DNA of 53,048 nt, taken from Sphingomonadaceae bacterium. GTDB taxonomy: Bacteria > Pseudomonadota > Alphaproteobacteria > Sphingomonadales > Sphingomonadaceae. This document shows positions 26,534-35,245 of this stretch, piece after piece; positions within the stretch are counted from its first letter, which is position 1, and the number at the start of each line of letters is the position of its first letter. A model generated the notes under the pieces. The model was not told the origin of the DNA and ran no database searches. It saw nothing but the letters and a program-made list of their open reading frames with translations. Both the position numbers and the translations under genes were made by a program. The stretch is taken from contig JAHDXX010000001.1 in assembly GCA_023384025.1 (NCBI GenBank), positions 1 to 53,048 of the forward strand, written 5' to 3'.

Positions 26534-26761
26534 ATGCGCGAATGGCAGGTCAAACGTCGTGAACGGACCCGGCAACTGATCGAGTTGGGCGGCCTGGTTA
26601 CCAAGGCCGACCTGGTCGAGCTGACCGACGATGATCGCGCCGCTCTTTACGGTGCGTTCCTCACCGTTGCCGCCAAGCTGCGCGGGCCAGACGGCGCACA
26701 GGCGCTGGTGTTGTTCCGGCGCAAGGGGAAGCGGGCTTTCAAGGCTGAGCAGGACTATTGA
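26534..26761 (+). CDS. traD: Conjugal transfer protein TraD-like
   Basis: The 75 residues from the ATG at 26534 read MREWQVKRRERTRQLIELGGLV and continue through ADLVELTDDDRAALYGAFL, the typical small TraD of Ti-type systems. The same frame reads as plausible coiled coil further upstream (ADLASSRKALSRSTAARHRLEAA), so the real start may be a non-ATG codon inside the end of traC, near 26440. In Ti plasmids traG would follow; here it is replaced by the restriction cluster. Confidence 0.72.
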   Translation: MREWQVKRRERTRQLIELGGLVTKADLVELTDDDRAALYGAFLTVAAKLRGPDGAQALVLFRRKGKRAFKAEQDY

Positions 26762-26867
26762 ACCTAGGGTGTTTCCGCCCTCGAAGTGGCCCAATCGGCT
26801 CAAGCCTCGCCAATCGCGCTTGCTTCGTTTGTAACTGCGCTATAACCAGAGCAAGAGAGGGGGAGCC

Positions 26868-27059
26868 GTGGGGCAGGCTAAGTCGCAAATTTCAAACCAA
26901 AAAATGGTTCACGTGAGGCTTGAACCGGAGTTGCACCGGCGGCTCCGCATAGTCGTCGCTTCGGAAGATACCTCAATTCAAGACTGGCTATCTGATGCGG
27001 TCGAACGTGCCGTTGAAAAGGCATGGCCTACCATCACGCAAGGGACGAACAAAAAATGA
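26868..27059 (+). CDS. Small ribbon-helix-helix-like DNA-binding protein
   Basis: This 63-residue protein (VHVRLEPELHRRLRIVVASEDTSIQDWLSDAVERAVEKAW) has the beta-strand plus two-helix pattern of Arc/ParG-like RHH repressors. The GTG start has GAGAGGGGGAG upstream. The stop overlaps the start of the methylase gene as ATGA. It therefore heads the restriction operon and is a good candidate for its repressor or control protein (inference). Confidence 0.72.
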   Translation: MGQAKSQISNQKMVHVRLEPELHRRLRIVVASEDTSIQDWLSDAVERAVEKAWPTITQGTNKK

Positions 27060-29026
27060 GTACGGCTGCCTTGCGCGCTCCCAGTAGCGCCCAGATTCCG
27101 GTCATCGTTCAGCAGGGCAAAATCCTCGATTTCATCGATGGCCTGACCCAACGGAATGAGACCCCAGAGGAGTATGTCAGGCAGGAAATAGCCAAGTCTC
27201 TTGTCCGCGAATATGATTACGCGAAAGCCGACATTTCCGTCGAATTCACGCTTCGCCTCGGTTCACGAAAGCCGCGCGCCGATCTCGTGATTTTCGATGA
27301 AGGTGACGACCACAAGCAAGACCGTGCAAGGGTCATCATCGAATGCAAATCGCAAAAGGTGAAATCAAGCGATCGCAAGGAAGGTGTCGGCCAGCTTCAC
27401 GCCTACATGTCAGCTTGCCCGAATGTTCAGTATGGAATGTGGACCAACGGTCTGGAACGATACTGCTACCGGCGTGTCGAGAAAGATGGCTCAATATCTT
27501 TCGACGAAATTCCGGATATACCTGGCAAGGGATGCAGTGAGGAAGATGTTGAGCGCCCTAGGTTCGACCAACTCAAGGCGGCGTCGTCGGACGCGCTGCT
27601 GTTCGCATTTCGGCGCTGTCACAACTATATTGCGGGCAATCAGGGGCTCCAGAAGCCAGATGCGTTCTGGGAACTCCTGAAGATCATTTTCTGCAAGATT
27701 CATGACGAGCGCAGCTCCGATGAAGTTGAATTCTACGCCACCTCGAAAGAGCGTCACAATCTGAATGGACGCCTCAAGGTCAAGTCGCGGATCGACGCTC
27801 TCTATGCTGCGGTGAAAGCCGAATACGACACGATCTTCCGTGAAAATGAAGAGATCGAGCTTGAGCCTGCGGTACTGGCCTATATCGTAAGTCAGCTTCA
27901 AATGTACTCGCTCCTAGAGAGCGATATCGACGTGAAAGGACGCGCCTACGAGGAAATCGTTGGCTCGAACCTTCGCGGTGACCGTGGCGAATTTTTCACT
28001 CCGCGCAATATCTGCCAGATGGCGGTCACCATGCTCGATCCAAACGAGCGCCAGCTGATAATGGATCCTGCATGCGGGACTGGGGGCTTCCTCATTACCG
28101 CGATGAACTATGTCATTGAGAAGATACGCGCCGCAGAGATTGCCAAATGGGGTGAAATCGCACGCGCAGAAGATGCCATTCGTGCACGTGTCCAGCGCTT
28201 CGCCGAGAAATTCATCATTGGAATGGACCTGAATCCGAGCCTCGTGAAGGCATCGAAGATGAATATGGTCATGAACAACGATGGGGCTGGCGGGCTATTC
28301 CAGGGTAACTCCCTGAAGGCTCCTGCGACATGGGATGACGTGCTTCGCGCGCGAAATGTCATGGGCACTGTCGATCTGCTGTTCACGAATCCGCCGTTCG
28401 GTTCGAAAATTCCTATCGATGATCCCGCCATACTCGAGAAGTACGAACTCGGGCATGCATGGTCATACGACTCAGACACCGATGAGTGGTCGATGCGGTC
28501 AGACATTCAGAAGTCCCAGCCGCCGGAAATTCTTTTCATCGAACGATGCGTTCGGTTGCTGAAGCCGGGTACAGGCCGTTGTGCCATTGTTTTGCCTGAC
28601 GGGATACTTGGTTCACCGGGTGCCGGTTATGTTCGTGAGTGGCTTCTGCGAAATACTCGAATCCTCGCCAGCATCGACCTTCACCCAGACACTTTCCAGC
28701 CACATGTGAGCGTTCAGACAAGCGTTCTCGTTCTTCAGCGTAAGACCGACGAAGAGATGGCCGTCGAGAAGGCTGCTGGCCGGTTCAATGACTATCAAGT
28801 GTTTATGGCTGTAGCCAACCACATCGGCCACGATAAACGCGGCAACGTGACTTATGTTCGGGACCGCTCAGGCAATGAGATCGTTGAAGAATTCGAGGAG
28901 CAGACGAAGGACTACGAGGACGGTAAACCAGTCTACAAACGTCAATTGACCCAGCGAAAAGTAGTCGATGACAATACCCTCCAGATTGCTCAGGCGTTTC
29001 GCACGTGGCTATCAGAGCAAGACTGA
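27056..29026 (+). CDS. Nuclease-methylase fusion of a BcgI-like / type I-like restriction system
   Basis: This 656-residue protein joins an N-terminal HsdR_N-type nuclease domain (about residues 15-130) to an HsdM-like N6-adenine methylase. The nuclease core shows Asp76 (RADLVIF) and Glu96-Cys-Lys98 (IIECKSQ), a PD-(D/E)xK signature. In the methylase, DPACGTGGFL (motif I, near 340) and NPPFG (motif IV, near 450) are intact, and the helical HsdM N-terminal part lies before motif I. No HsdR translocase is nearby. With the S subunit that follows, the layout resembles type IIB enzymes such as BcgI (RM polypeptide plus S). The gene is coupled to the upstream RHH-like gene. Confidence 0.85.
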   Translation: MSTAALRAPSSAQIPVIVQQGKILDFIDGLTQRNETPEEYVRQEIAKSLVREYDYAKADISVEFTLRLGSRKPRADLVIFDEGDDHKQDRARVIIECKSQKVKSSDRKEGVGQLHAYMSACPNVQYGMWTNGLERYCYRRVEKDGSISFDEIPDIPGKGCSEEDVERPRFDQLKAASSDALLFAFRRCHNYIAGNQGLQKPDAFWELLKIIFCKIHDERSSDEVEFYATSKERHNLNGRLKVKSRIDALYAAVKAEYDTIFRENEEIELEPAVLAYIVSQLQMYSLLESDIDVKGRAYEEIVGSNLRGDRGEFFTPRNICQMAVTMLDPNERQLIMDPACGTGGFLITAMNYVIEKIRAAEIAKWGEIARAEDAIRARVQRFAEKFIIGMDLNPSLVKASKMNMVMNNDGAGGLFQGNSLKAPATWDDVLRARNVMGTVDLLFTNPPFGSKIPIDDPAILEKYELGHAWSYDSDTDEWSMRSDIQKSQPPEILFIERCVRLLKPGTGRCAIVLPDGILGSPGAGYVREWLLRNTRILASIDLHPDTFQPHVSVQTSVLVLQRKTDEEMAVEKAAGRFNDYQVFMAVANHIGHDKRGNVTYVRDRSGNEIVEEFEEQTKDYEDGKPVYKRQLTQRKVVDDNTLQIAQAFRTWLSEQD

Positions 29027-30456
29027 CCGCCCCTCGCGAGGTTCGCGAACAATGGCCCTGGCATGAGGTTAAGTCACTCTCGCTTGCTGCTTCAACGATC
29101 TTTGTTGGCGACCGCCGAATGGAGGCTGAGAACTTTCTGGCGCCTGGCTTCGCGATACGACATGCGATACATTCGAAGTCGGTAGGCTGGCGACTTCTTG
29201 CCGACGTAGCAAAGACATGGCAGCCTTCTCGACTTAAAGGTATCCAAGTGTCCCAAGACGCTGGAACTCCCTTTTTAGCAGCCACTCAAGTCTTTGACTT
29301 CCAACCTCAGCCTCGAAAATGGCTCGCACTGGCGAGAACTGACAATCATGCCCAACGCTTCGTCCAATCCGGCACAATCTTGCTCACTTGCTCGGGAAGC
29401 GTGGGGCGCGCCACTCTTGCGGACCAAAGCCTCGCAAATACTCTAATCTCCCACGATTTGCTGCGGATTGAGGCGATCAACTCTGCTCAACGAGGATGGC
29501 TCTATGCATATCTTAGAGCACCAACCGTTCGAGCTATGATGACTTCGGCTCAATACGGGCACATGATCAAACACCTTGAAGTCGGGCATCTTGATAACCT
29601 GCCATTTATCGAACCTCCAGCGGATGCATATGAGCATTTTGAAGCCTTAGTTCTCAAGATCATTGGCTCTCGAGACGAGGCGCTTGGCTTAACCAACCGT
29701 GCATTGGCTCTGTATGGTAGTGCGATAGGTGAACCGCCTGAACTTGGGAATGGAACAGGCGGTTTTACCTCGCAAGCCAGTGCCATGTTTGGCGGACAGA
29801 GAAGGCTAGAGGGCCATTTTCACAATCCAGTCGCGAGATCGGCTGAAAAGGCAATCGAGAATTCTGGTCGGCCAACACAGAGTCTAGTTGAACTGGTGGA
29901 AGATGTGTTCATTCCAGGCAGATTCAAGCATGTCTATGGGCCGGACGGGTTTCCATACCTCGACAGTGCTCAGATATTGGAAGTCGCTCCAGACGTTGAA
30001 AAATTTGTTCTTTCATTGGAGAACGAAAAGAAGGCCGGATATCTCGTGGAATCCGGCACATTGCTTTTGCCATGCTCCGGGCAGTTGCATGGGATAATTG
30101 GCAGTGTTGTTCTCGCTGACCACTGGCATGAGAATAAGGTGCTAACCAATCATATCCTTCGGATTGTTCCGAAGGTGAAACGCCGGATACGGATTGGATA
30201 TCTTCAAGCGGTTTTGGCTCATCCGAGTTTGGGAAGGCCCCGTGTCCTTCGTGGTGCGTACGGATCAAGTGTTCCCGAACTTTCTGTCGATGACATAAAA
30301 GATATGGCGATTCCGAGGCTCACAGAAGCTGAAGAAGCACGGATAGGTGATGGCATGGAGAGGGCCGCAAAGCTGTTTTCCGAAGCAAACGAGTTGGAGG
30401 AGCAAATCTCAGGAGAAGCGGACTCAATCGTTCGTTCGTTTCTTCGGACCAATTGA
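29005..30456 (+). CDS. Restriction-modification specificity subunit (HsdS-like)
   Basis: This 483-residue S subunit has two target-recognition domains. They show internal repetition: SGTILLTCSGSVG in the first half and SGTLLLPCSGQLH in the second, each followed by the usual THIL-type strand (LISHDLLRIE, LTNHILRIV). The conserved helical spacers lie near residues 215-235 and 455-475. A bipartite DNA target is expected. The GTG start lies inside the end of the methylase gene (22-bp overlap), so the two are translated together. Confidence 0.85.
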   Translation: MAIRARLTAPREVREQWPWHEVKSLSLAASTIFVGDRRMEAENFLAPGFAIRHAIHSKSVGWRLLADVAKTWQPSRLKGIQVSQDAGTPFLAATQVFDFQPQPRKWLALARTDNHAQRFVQSGTILLTCSGSVGRATLADQSLANTLISHDLLRIEAINSAQRGWLYAYLRAPTVRAMMTSAQYGHMIKHLEVGHLDNLPFIEPPADAYEHFEALVLKIIGSRDEALGLTNRALALYGSAIGEPPELGNGTGGFTSQASAMFGGQRRLEGHFHNPVARSAEKAIENSGRPTQSLVELVEDVFIPGRFKHVYGPDGFPYLDSAQILEVAPDVEKFVLSLENEKKAGYLVESGTLLLPCSGQLHGIIGSVVLADHWHENKVLTNHILRIVPKVKRRIRIGYLQAVLAHPSLGRPRVLRGAYGSSVPELSVDDIKDMAIPRLTEAEEARIGDGMERAAKLFSEANELEEQISGEADSIVRSFLRTN

Positions 30457-30490
30457 CAGCATAGATTGATCGGCAAGGGGCAATTCTTCG

Positions 30491-32734
30491 ATGGCGATTT
30501 TTACTACCAGCAATGTTCCGATCTCATCTCTGATCGAAGATATCGATATGGGCAAGATCGGCCTGCCGGAATTGCAGCGCCCGTTCGTGTGGCCGAACGT
30601 CAACGTCCGCGATCTCTTCGACTCCCTCTATCGAGGCTACCCTGCCGGTTTCCTGCTGTTCTGGAAAACCGGTGCTGAAGGCGGCCTGAAGAGCATCGGA
30701 ACTGGACCCAAGCAGTCCGTCCCTGAACTCGCAATCGTCGATGGCCAGCAGCGCCTCACCTCGCTTTATGCTGTTGTGAAGGGGATGGAAGTCCTCCGCT
30801 CCAACTTCAAGAAAGAGCGCATCCAGATTGCCTTCAACCCGCTGTCTGGCCGGTTCGATGTCGCCGATGCTGCGATCAAAAAGGACCGTGCCTTCATCCC
30901 TGATATTTCGGTGCTTTGGACGCCGGACTTCAAGGCCGGTGCTTTCCGCAAGGCCTTTCTCTCGCAGCTCAAGGAAATTCGGGAAATCTCGGACGACGAA
31001 GAGGCGGCTATCGAGGATGCCATCGATCACCTTCGCAATCTGCCCAACTACAACTTCGTCGCCCTGACCCTCGCGTCATCGGTCGATGAAGAAACCATCG
31101 CCGAAGTTTTCGTGCGCATCAACGGAAAGGGCAAGGCGCTCAACCAGGCAGACTTCATAATGACGTTGATGTCGGTATTCTGGGACGAAGGTCGGGTCGA
31201 GCTGGAGAATTTCTCGCTTCAGGCCACGGTGCCCAGCGAAGGGCAGGCATCGCCGTTCAACCATTTCATCAAGCCGTCGCCAGACCAGATGCTGCGCGCG
31301 ACTGTGGGATTGGCGCTCAAACGGGCGCGGCTGGCTAATGTCTATGGCGCGCTACGGGGGAAGGATGCCGCGACCGGCGTGGACAACCCTGACAAGCGCG
31401 AGGGTCAATTTGCACTTATGCGCGAAGCCCAGTCGGCGGTTCTCAACCTGGCCAACTGGCATCACTTCCTCGATGCCTTAAAACTGGCGGGCTACCGTGG
31501 GCAGAAGATGGTCAGCTCGGAAGCAGCGATCATTTTCAGCTACGTCCTCTACCTGATCGGCATTCGTGACTACGGCATTGATCGCACTCGGATGCGACAG
31601 GCGATTGCCGAGTTTTATTTCATGTCGGCGATGACAGGGCGCTACACCAGCTCGCCGGAAACTCGTTTCGAAGCCGATCTTGCTCAGGTCCGTGATCTCG
31701 GCATCGAGTCATTCATCGCCAAGCTTCGCGAGATGTGCGACACGACGCTGACAAACGACTACTGGGAAATCACGCTGCCCAGTCAGCTCGCAACTTCGGC
31801 TTCGCGCAGCCCGACGCTCTTCGCCTACCAGGCCTCGCTCATCATGCTGGACGCGCCCGCGCTTTTCAGCCCCCTGAAACTGGCCGCAATGATTGACCCC
31901 GCGATCAAGGGATCGAAGGCGTCGCTGGAACAACACCATCTGTTCCCCCGCGCCTATCTCGAAGGGCAGGGGATTACCGATCTCAAGCAAATCAACCAGA
32001 TTGCCAACTTTGCTCCGGTCGAATGGCCGGAGAATATCAAGATCGGAAAACAGCCCCCGGCAGAATATGTCCCTGCGCTCGACGCGCAGATGACCGCGTC
32101 AGAGCGCGAACGGGTTTATAGCCTTCACGCTCTTCCGCACCTCTGGTGGGAATTGCCCTATGATCAGTTCTTGGTCGAGCGGCGGCTCCGCATGGCACAA
32201 GTCGTTAGGCGGGCATGGGAGCAATTGCGCGGTGATGCTGCCATTGATGCAGTTGCGCCGCCTTCGGTGGCTGAATTGATCGCTGGCGGCGAAACCGGCG
32301 CGGTGGAGTTTAAGTCAACTCTTCGCATCAATCTCCACACCGGTCAGCCGGATGAGAAGATGCATCTGTCCGCGCTCAAGACTATTGCCGGATTTCTCAA
32401 TGCCAAGGGCGGCACACTGCTTATTGGCGTGGCCGATGATGGCGAAGTCCTGGGCATCGGTGCCGATGGCTTCCCCAACGAAGACAAGATGGGGCTGCAT
32501 CTTGTCAACCTCATCAAAGACAGGATCGGCGAGGTTTTCTTGCCTTACGTCCATCCGCATTTCGAAGATCAGGAAGATGAGCGGGTTCTTATGGTCCGTT
32601 GCGAGCCGGGGCCAAAGGCCGCATTTCTGAAGGATGGGAAGGAACAGCGATTCTTCGTCCGTGGCGGTAATGCAACGACAGAGCTGAGCGGTGCGGGCAC
32701 AACCGACTACATCAATCACCGTTTTAAACCATAA
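30491..32734 (+). CDS. DUF262-HNH-AlbA_2 fusion protein (GmrSD-like)
   Basis: This 747-residue protein starts with a DUF262 ParB-like domain (LPELQRPFVWP and the motif IVDGQQRLTS with Asp84-Gly-Gln-Gln-Arg88). An HNH/DUF1524-like region near residue 475 follows (LEQHHLFPRAYL, then INQIANFAPVEWPENIKIG). The end is a Schlafen-type AlbA_2 domain (GETGAVEFKSTLR, ALKTIAGFLNAKGGTLLIGV). DUF262 plus HNH is the architecture of GmrSD and BrxU enzymes that cut modified phage DNA. The AlbA_2 addition is less usual. It lies 34 bp after the S gene, same strand, so it is probably part of the same defence operon. Confidence 0.83.
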   Translation: MAIFTTSNVPISSLIEDIDMGKIGLPELQRPFVWPNVNVRDLFDSLYRGYPAGFLLFWKTGAEGGLKSIGTGPKQSVPELAIVDGQQRLTSLYAVVKGMEVLRSNFKKERIQIAFNPLSGRFDVADAAIKKDRAFIPDISVLWTPDFKAGAFRKAFLSQLKEIREISDDEEAAIEDAIDHLRNLPNYNFVALTLASSVDEETIAEVFVRINGKGKALNQADFIMTLMSVFWDEGRVELENFSLQATVPSEGQASPFNHFIKPSPDQMLRATVGLALKRARLANVYGALRGKDAATGVDNPDKREGQFALMREAQSAVLNLANWHHFLDALKLAGYRGQKMVSSEAAIIFSYVLYLIGIRDYGIDRTRMRQAIAEFYFMSAMTGRYTSSPETRFEADLAQVRDLGIESFIAKLREMCDTTLTNDYWEITLPSQLATSASRSPTLFAYQASLIMLDAPALFSPLKLAAMIDPAIKGSKASLEQHHLFPRAYLEGQGITDLKQINQIANFAPVEWPENIKIGKQPPAEYVPALDAQMTASERERVYSLHALPHLWWELPYDQFLVERRLRMAQVVRRAWEQLRGDAAIDAVAPPSVAELIAGGETGAVEFKSTLRINLHTGQPDEKMHLSALKTIAGFLNAKGGTLLIGVADDGEVLGIGADGFPNEDKMGLHLVNLIKDRIGEVFLPYVHPHFEDQEDERVLMVRCEPGPKAAFLKDGKEQRFFVRGGNATTELSGAGTTDYINHRFKP

Positions 32735-32785
32735 CGCGCACGCCTACGAAGCGAACGATCTCAGGTCATCGTTCAAATGCATCGC

Positions 32786-34054
32786 TCACGCTGGGATGGC
32801 GCAAGCCTCTTCGATGCGCTCGCTATTCTCGATCTGGTGCTCAATGGTCATCGACGAAACGCCAAGCTCAGAGGCTATTGAGTAGATATCGCGTTCGTCA
32901 TCCCGCATGGATCGAATTTCGTCAATTGGAGCAAGAAATTCAGCCGCAAATGCTCGTCCCGCTGCTTGGCGGTAGGCGTTGTGAAGCCGATTGATGGGCG
33001 CAGTTGAAGGGCTAGGAAAGCACGCGGCATCACCGATCGCACGAGCGAGAGCAAATCGGTTCGTCACATTTGCTTCTTCGGATTCACCGTGATTCCGGAC
33101 GTGAATGTCGATCCCATTCTCTGCTTCACGCCGCAGCGCGTTGATCCCATCCACCTTGGGAGCAAGATTGTAATTTTTTGGTGCGCCAAATTTCCGTGCA
33201 ATTTCAAACATCGAACGGAACCTGTCGGATTGCGCGATTCCCAATTGCTTCCTGATTGCTCTGGCGCGACGATATCCAACCGCCCAAGCGGGTTCATTAA
33301 GCCGCTTCGGGTCTTCCTTTTGAGCTACGTCCACGATCGTTCGAAGATCAGAGAGGCGGTAACGGAAGCCTTTCATCCCAACCATGCGGTCAACCCACTT
33401 TAGGAGACGCTCTTGGTCAACTTCCGCAGCACCTGATACAAACTCGATTAGCGCTTCGTCGTCGAAAACGTTCTCTGCACCTTCGATAAATTTGGCTGCA
33501 TCGTCCGCAATTTGATACGGGTCTAGGCCTAAGCCGCCGGCAGCTTCGCAGAACTCACGTTCTTGCGATTGACGCGAACGTTTCACTCGTTGCCAGCGAA
33601 GTGCTGCACCTGTTTTGTCCAAACCACGATCGTCCAGTCGCTCCAAGACCTCTTCGATCAGTTCACTAAGAAATGCCTCGGCATCATCGCGACTTAGAGA
33701 TTCGCTGTTTCCTCCCCAAAATCGCAAATCTGGGTCGGAATATGCGACTTGGTAAGCGGCTATATCGAAAATTGCGCCATCAAAGCTGAAGCGAAGGTCA
33801 GGGAGAAGGTAACCTGTCCGGTATTTTCTAAATGAGAAAACTCGGTCGCGCGCGCCGAATATGCTCCACCAATCGTGAGCCAAACCTGATGCAATGCCGT
33901 AAAGCGCAACGGTCACACTCTCGCCAAGCACGTTGTCAATGAGGTGCTTTGTGACGTTTTGGCCGCTCAACTCTAGCGTGAAATCAGCAACAGTCGCGCG
34001 CTCCTCTGGCGCCGCATTCTCTGCCTGATCCAGCCATTTAATCGAACATTTCAC
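32786..34054 (-). CDS. ImmA/IrrE-like protein with degenerate zinc motif
   Basis: This 422-residue protein ends in a region laid out like ImmA/IrrE peptidases. RFALARAIGDAACF stands where the family has RFTLAHELGH, and AAGRAFAAEFLAPIDEI matches the usual second conserved block. A closing segment DIYSIASELGVSSMTIEHQIEN, typical of the family's helix, follows. His, Glu and His of HExxH are Arg, Ala and Asp, so zinc proteolysis is not expected. The N-terminal 250 residues are unrecognised. The GTG at 34054 is chosen because it overlaps the end of the upstream small gene; an upstream in-frame start at 34099 is possible. Confidence 0.65.
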   Translation of the reverse strand: MKCSIKWLDQAENAAPEERATVADFTLELSGQNVTKHLIDNVLGESVTVALYGIASGLAHDWWSIFGARDRVFSFRKYRTGYLLPDLRFSFDGAIFDIAAYQVAYSDPDLRFWGGNSESLSRDDAEAFLSELIEEVLERLDDRGLDKTGAALRWQRVKRSRQSQEREFCEAAGGLGLDPYQIADDAAKFIEGAENVFDDEALIEFVSGAAEVDQERLLKWVDRMVGMKGFRYRLSDLRTIVDVAQKEDPKRLNEPAWAVGYRRARAIRKQLGIAQSDRFRSMFEIARKFGAPKNYNLAPKVDGINALRREAENGIDIHVRNHGESEEANVTNRFALARAIGDAACFPSPSTAPINRLHNAYRQAAGRAFAAEFLAPIDEIRSMRDDERDIYSIASELGVSSMTIEHQIENSERIEEACAIPA

Positions 34055-34442
34055 GCTTTTCCGCCTCGTCAATTGGCCAACCTTTGTAGGTGCCAGCAAT
34101 CTGGTTCACCGCGAATCCGAACCAATGCTGCCCTTCAGTATCCTTGTACCATATGTGCTTTGGATAAGTCTTATCACCTTCAAAATAGCGAAATTGCCCC
34201 TGCCTCAACGCAATTCTTACCCATTCCGTCGCCTTCTCGCGGTCCTTCTTGCTAACCATCCTGCAAATCGATGTATGCTGCTTTTTTGGTCGGCTTGCTC
34301 GCCCCTTAGCATCTTCCCATGCTTGTGGAAGCCCACCCCACCAACGTTTGACCTTGTGTTCTGGGCTTCCGACATAGCTCGCCTCACCGATCTGGGTTTC
34401 TGTCAGCGTTGGTCTGGCAGGCAATTGGGTCGGGCGTGGCAT
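34038..34442 (-). CDS. Unrecognised small protein preceding the ImmA-like gene
   Basis: This 134-residue protein is rich in Trp and basic residues (VKRWWGGLPQAWEDAKGRASRPKKQHTSICRMVSKKDREKATEWVRIALRQGQF). I recognise no family. Its 3' end overlaps the start of the ImmA-like gene by 17 bp, so the two form a pair. ImmA-like domains commonly accompany toxin or repressor partners, so a toxin-antitoxin or phage-repressor-like module is possible but unproven. No clear ribosome-binding site precedes the ATG. Confidence 0.6.
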   Translation of the reverse strand: MPRPTQLPARPTLTETQIGEASYVGSPEHKVKRWWGGLPQAWEDAKGRASRPKKQHTSICRMVSKKDREKATEWVRIALRQGQFRYFEGDKTYPKHIWYKDTEGQHWFGFAVNQIAGTYKGWPIDEAEKREMFD

Positions 34443-34853
34443 GACAGGTGACTGGACGGAAAAATTCGCTGCGGCAAGCTTGAGGCAGTGCGCAACTTAT
34501 CTCGCCCTAAGAAGCCCTCCCATGGAGGGCAGAAAGTTTGCCCCTCCCTCATGATACTGGGTCGGGAGCGATTCGCGCGCATATCTCGGTATCGCAGGTG
34601 CAGAATCTGGTTTGTGAGAGCGTTATTTTGCGCCGATGCCACCGAAGGGCGCTCGACAGAAAAATATTTCGATTGCGTCGAAATTTTGTTTCAGATGTCT
34701 ACACATGTCTCGGTGCATCCATAGCCTTCCCAATTTCAGCAATCTCAGCTTGACCTGCGGAAGAGCTGACTCCGACTGACCCTTGAGCTAAGCAATAATG
34801 TTCTCATTATGTTCCGAAGAGGGGCTGCCAATGTCAATGTGTGAGAACGCCCA
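34443..34853. other. Non-coding stretch between the small gene and alpA
   Basis: I see no convincing gene in these 411 bases. A perfect 7-bp inverted repeat GCCCTCC-CAT-GGAGGGC lies at 34513-34529. The stretch is moderately AT-rich around 34640-34700 and probably contains divergent promoters for the ImmA pair and the alpA operon. Confidence 0.6.
34795..34810. promoter_or_regulatory. Operator-like palindrome upstream of alpA
   Basis: ATAATG-TTCT-CATTAT is a perfect 6-bp inverted repeat 44 bases before the alpA start codon. It may bind AlpA itself, its excisionase neighbour or an element repressor. Confidence 0.4.
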
Positions 34854-35060
34854 ATGTCCAATACCGAACGGATCATCCGACTGAAAACTGTGCTCGACCG
34901 TACAGGTCTCTCTCGCTCCACCATCTATCGCAAGATTGCCGAGGGGACTTTCCCTTCACAGGTGAAGATAAGCGTCCACGGCGCAGGCTGGCATGAATCT
35001 GCAATCAATCGCTGGATTGCCAATCCTGCGCACTATCGTGAAGAGGAACCGGCTGAATGA
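34854..35060 (+). CDS. AlpA-family regulator
   Basis: This 68-residue protein has the winged-helix pattern of AlpA/phage regulatory proteins (IIRLKTVLDRTGLSRSTIYRKIAEGTFPSQVKI followed by GWHESAINRWIANP). AlpA proteins activate integrase or excision genes of P4-type elements. It is coupled by ATGA overlap to the following excisionase-like gene and lies near the element 1 integrase, a typical control cassette. Confidence 0.9.
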   Translation: MSNTERIIRLKTVLDRTGLSRSTIYRKIAEGTFPSQVKISVHGAGWHESAINRWIANPAHYREEEPAE

Positions 35061-35245
35061 GTGCGCAGCAACCTGTCGAGCCGATCTGTGTCAAGGTCAA
35101 TGACGCTGCCCGCATGATCGGTGTCGGGCGCACGAAACTTTATGAGTTGATCTCCAGTGGCCAACTCGAAACTGTCAAGATCGGCAAGGCAACGCGGATT
35201 ACGACCGCCAGCTTGCACGCACTGGTCAATCGGAAGCGCTTTTAG
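35057..35245 (+). CDS. Excisionase-like helix-turn-helix protein
   Basis: This 62-residue protein of the MerR-like HTH_17/excisionase family reads VKVNDAARMIGVGRTKLYELISSGQLETVKIGKATRITTASLHALV. Such proteins act as recombination directionality factors. It is co-translated with alpA. Its 3' end overlaps the convergent integrase gene by 20 bp. Confidence 0.85.
   Translation: MSAQQPVEPICVKVNDAARMIGVGRTKLYELISSGQLETVKIGKATRITTASLHALVNRKRF

Noticed and set aside
26762..34853. Complete type I restriction system
   Set aside because: No HsdR translocase with DEAD-box motifs is present. The nuclease part is fused to the methylase, so a type IIB-like reading fits better.
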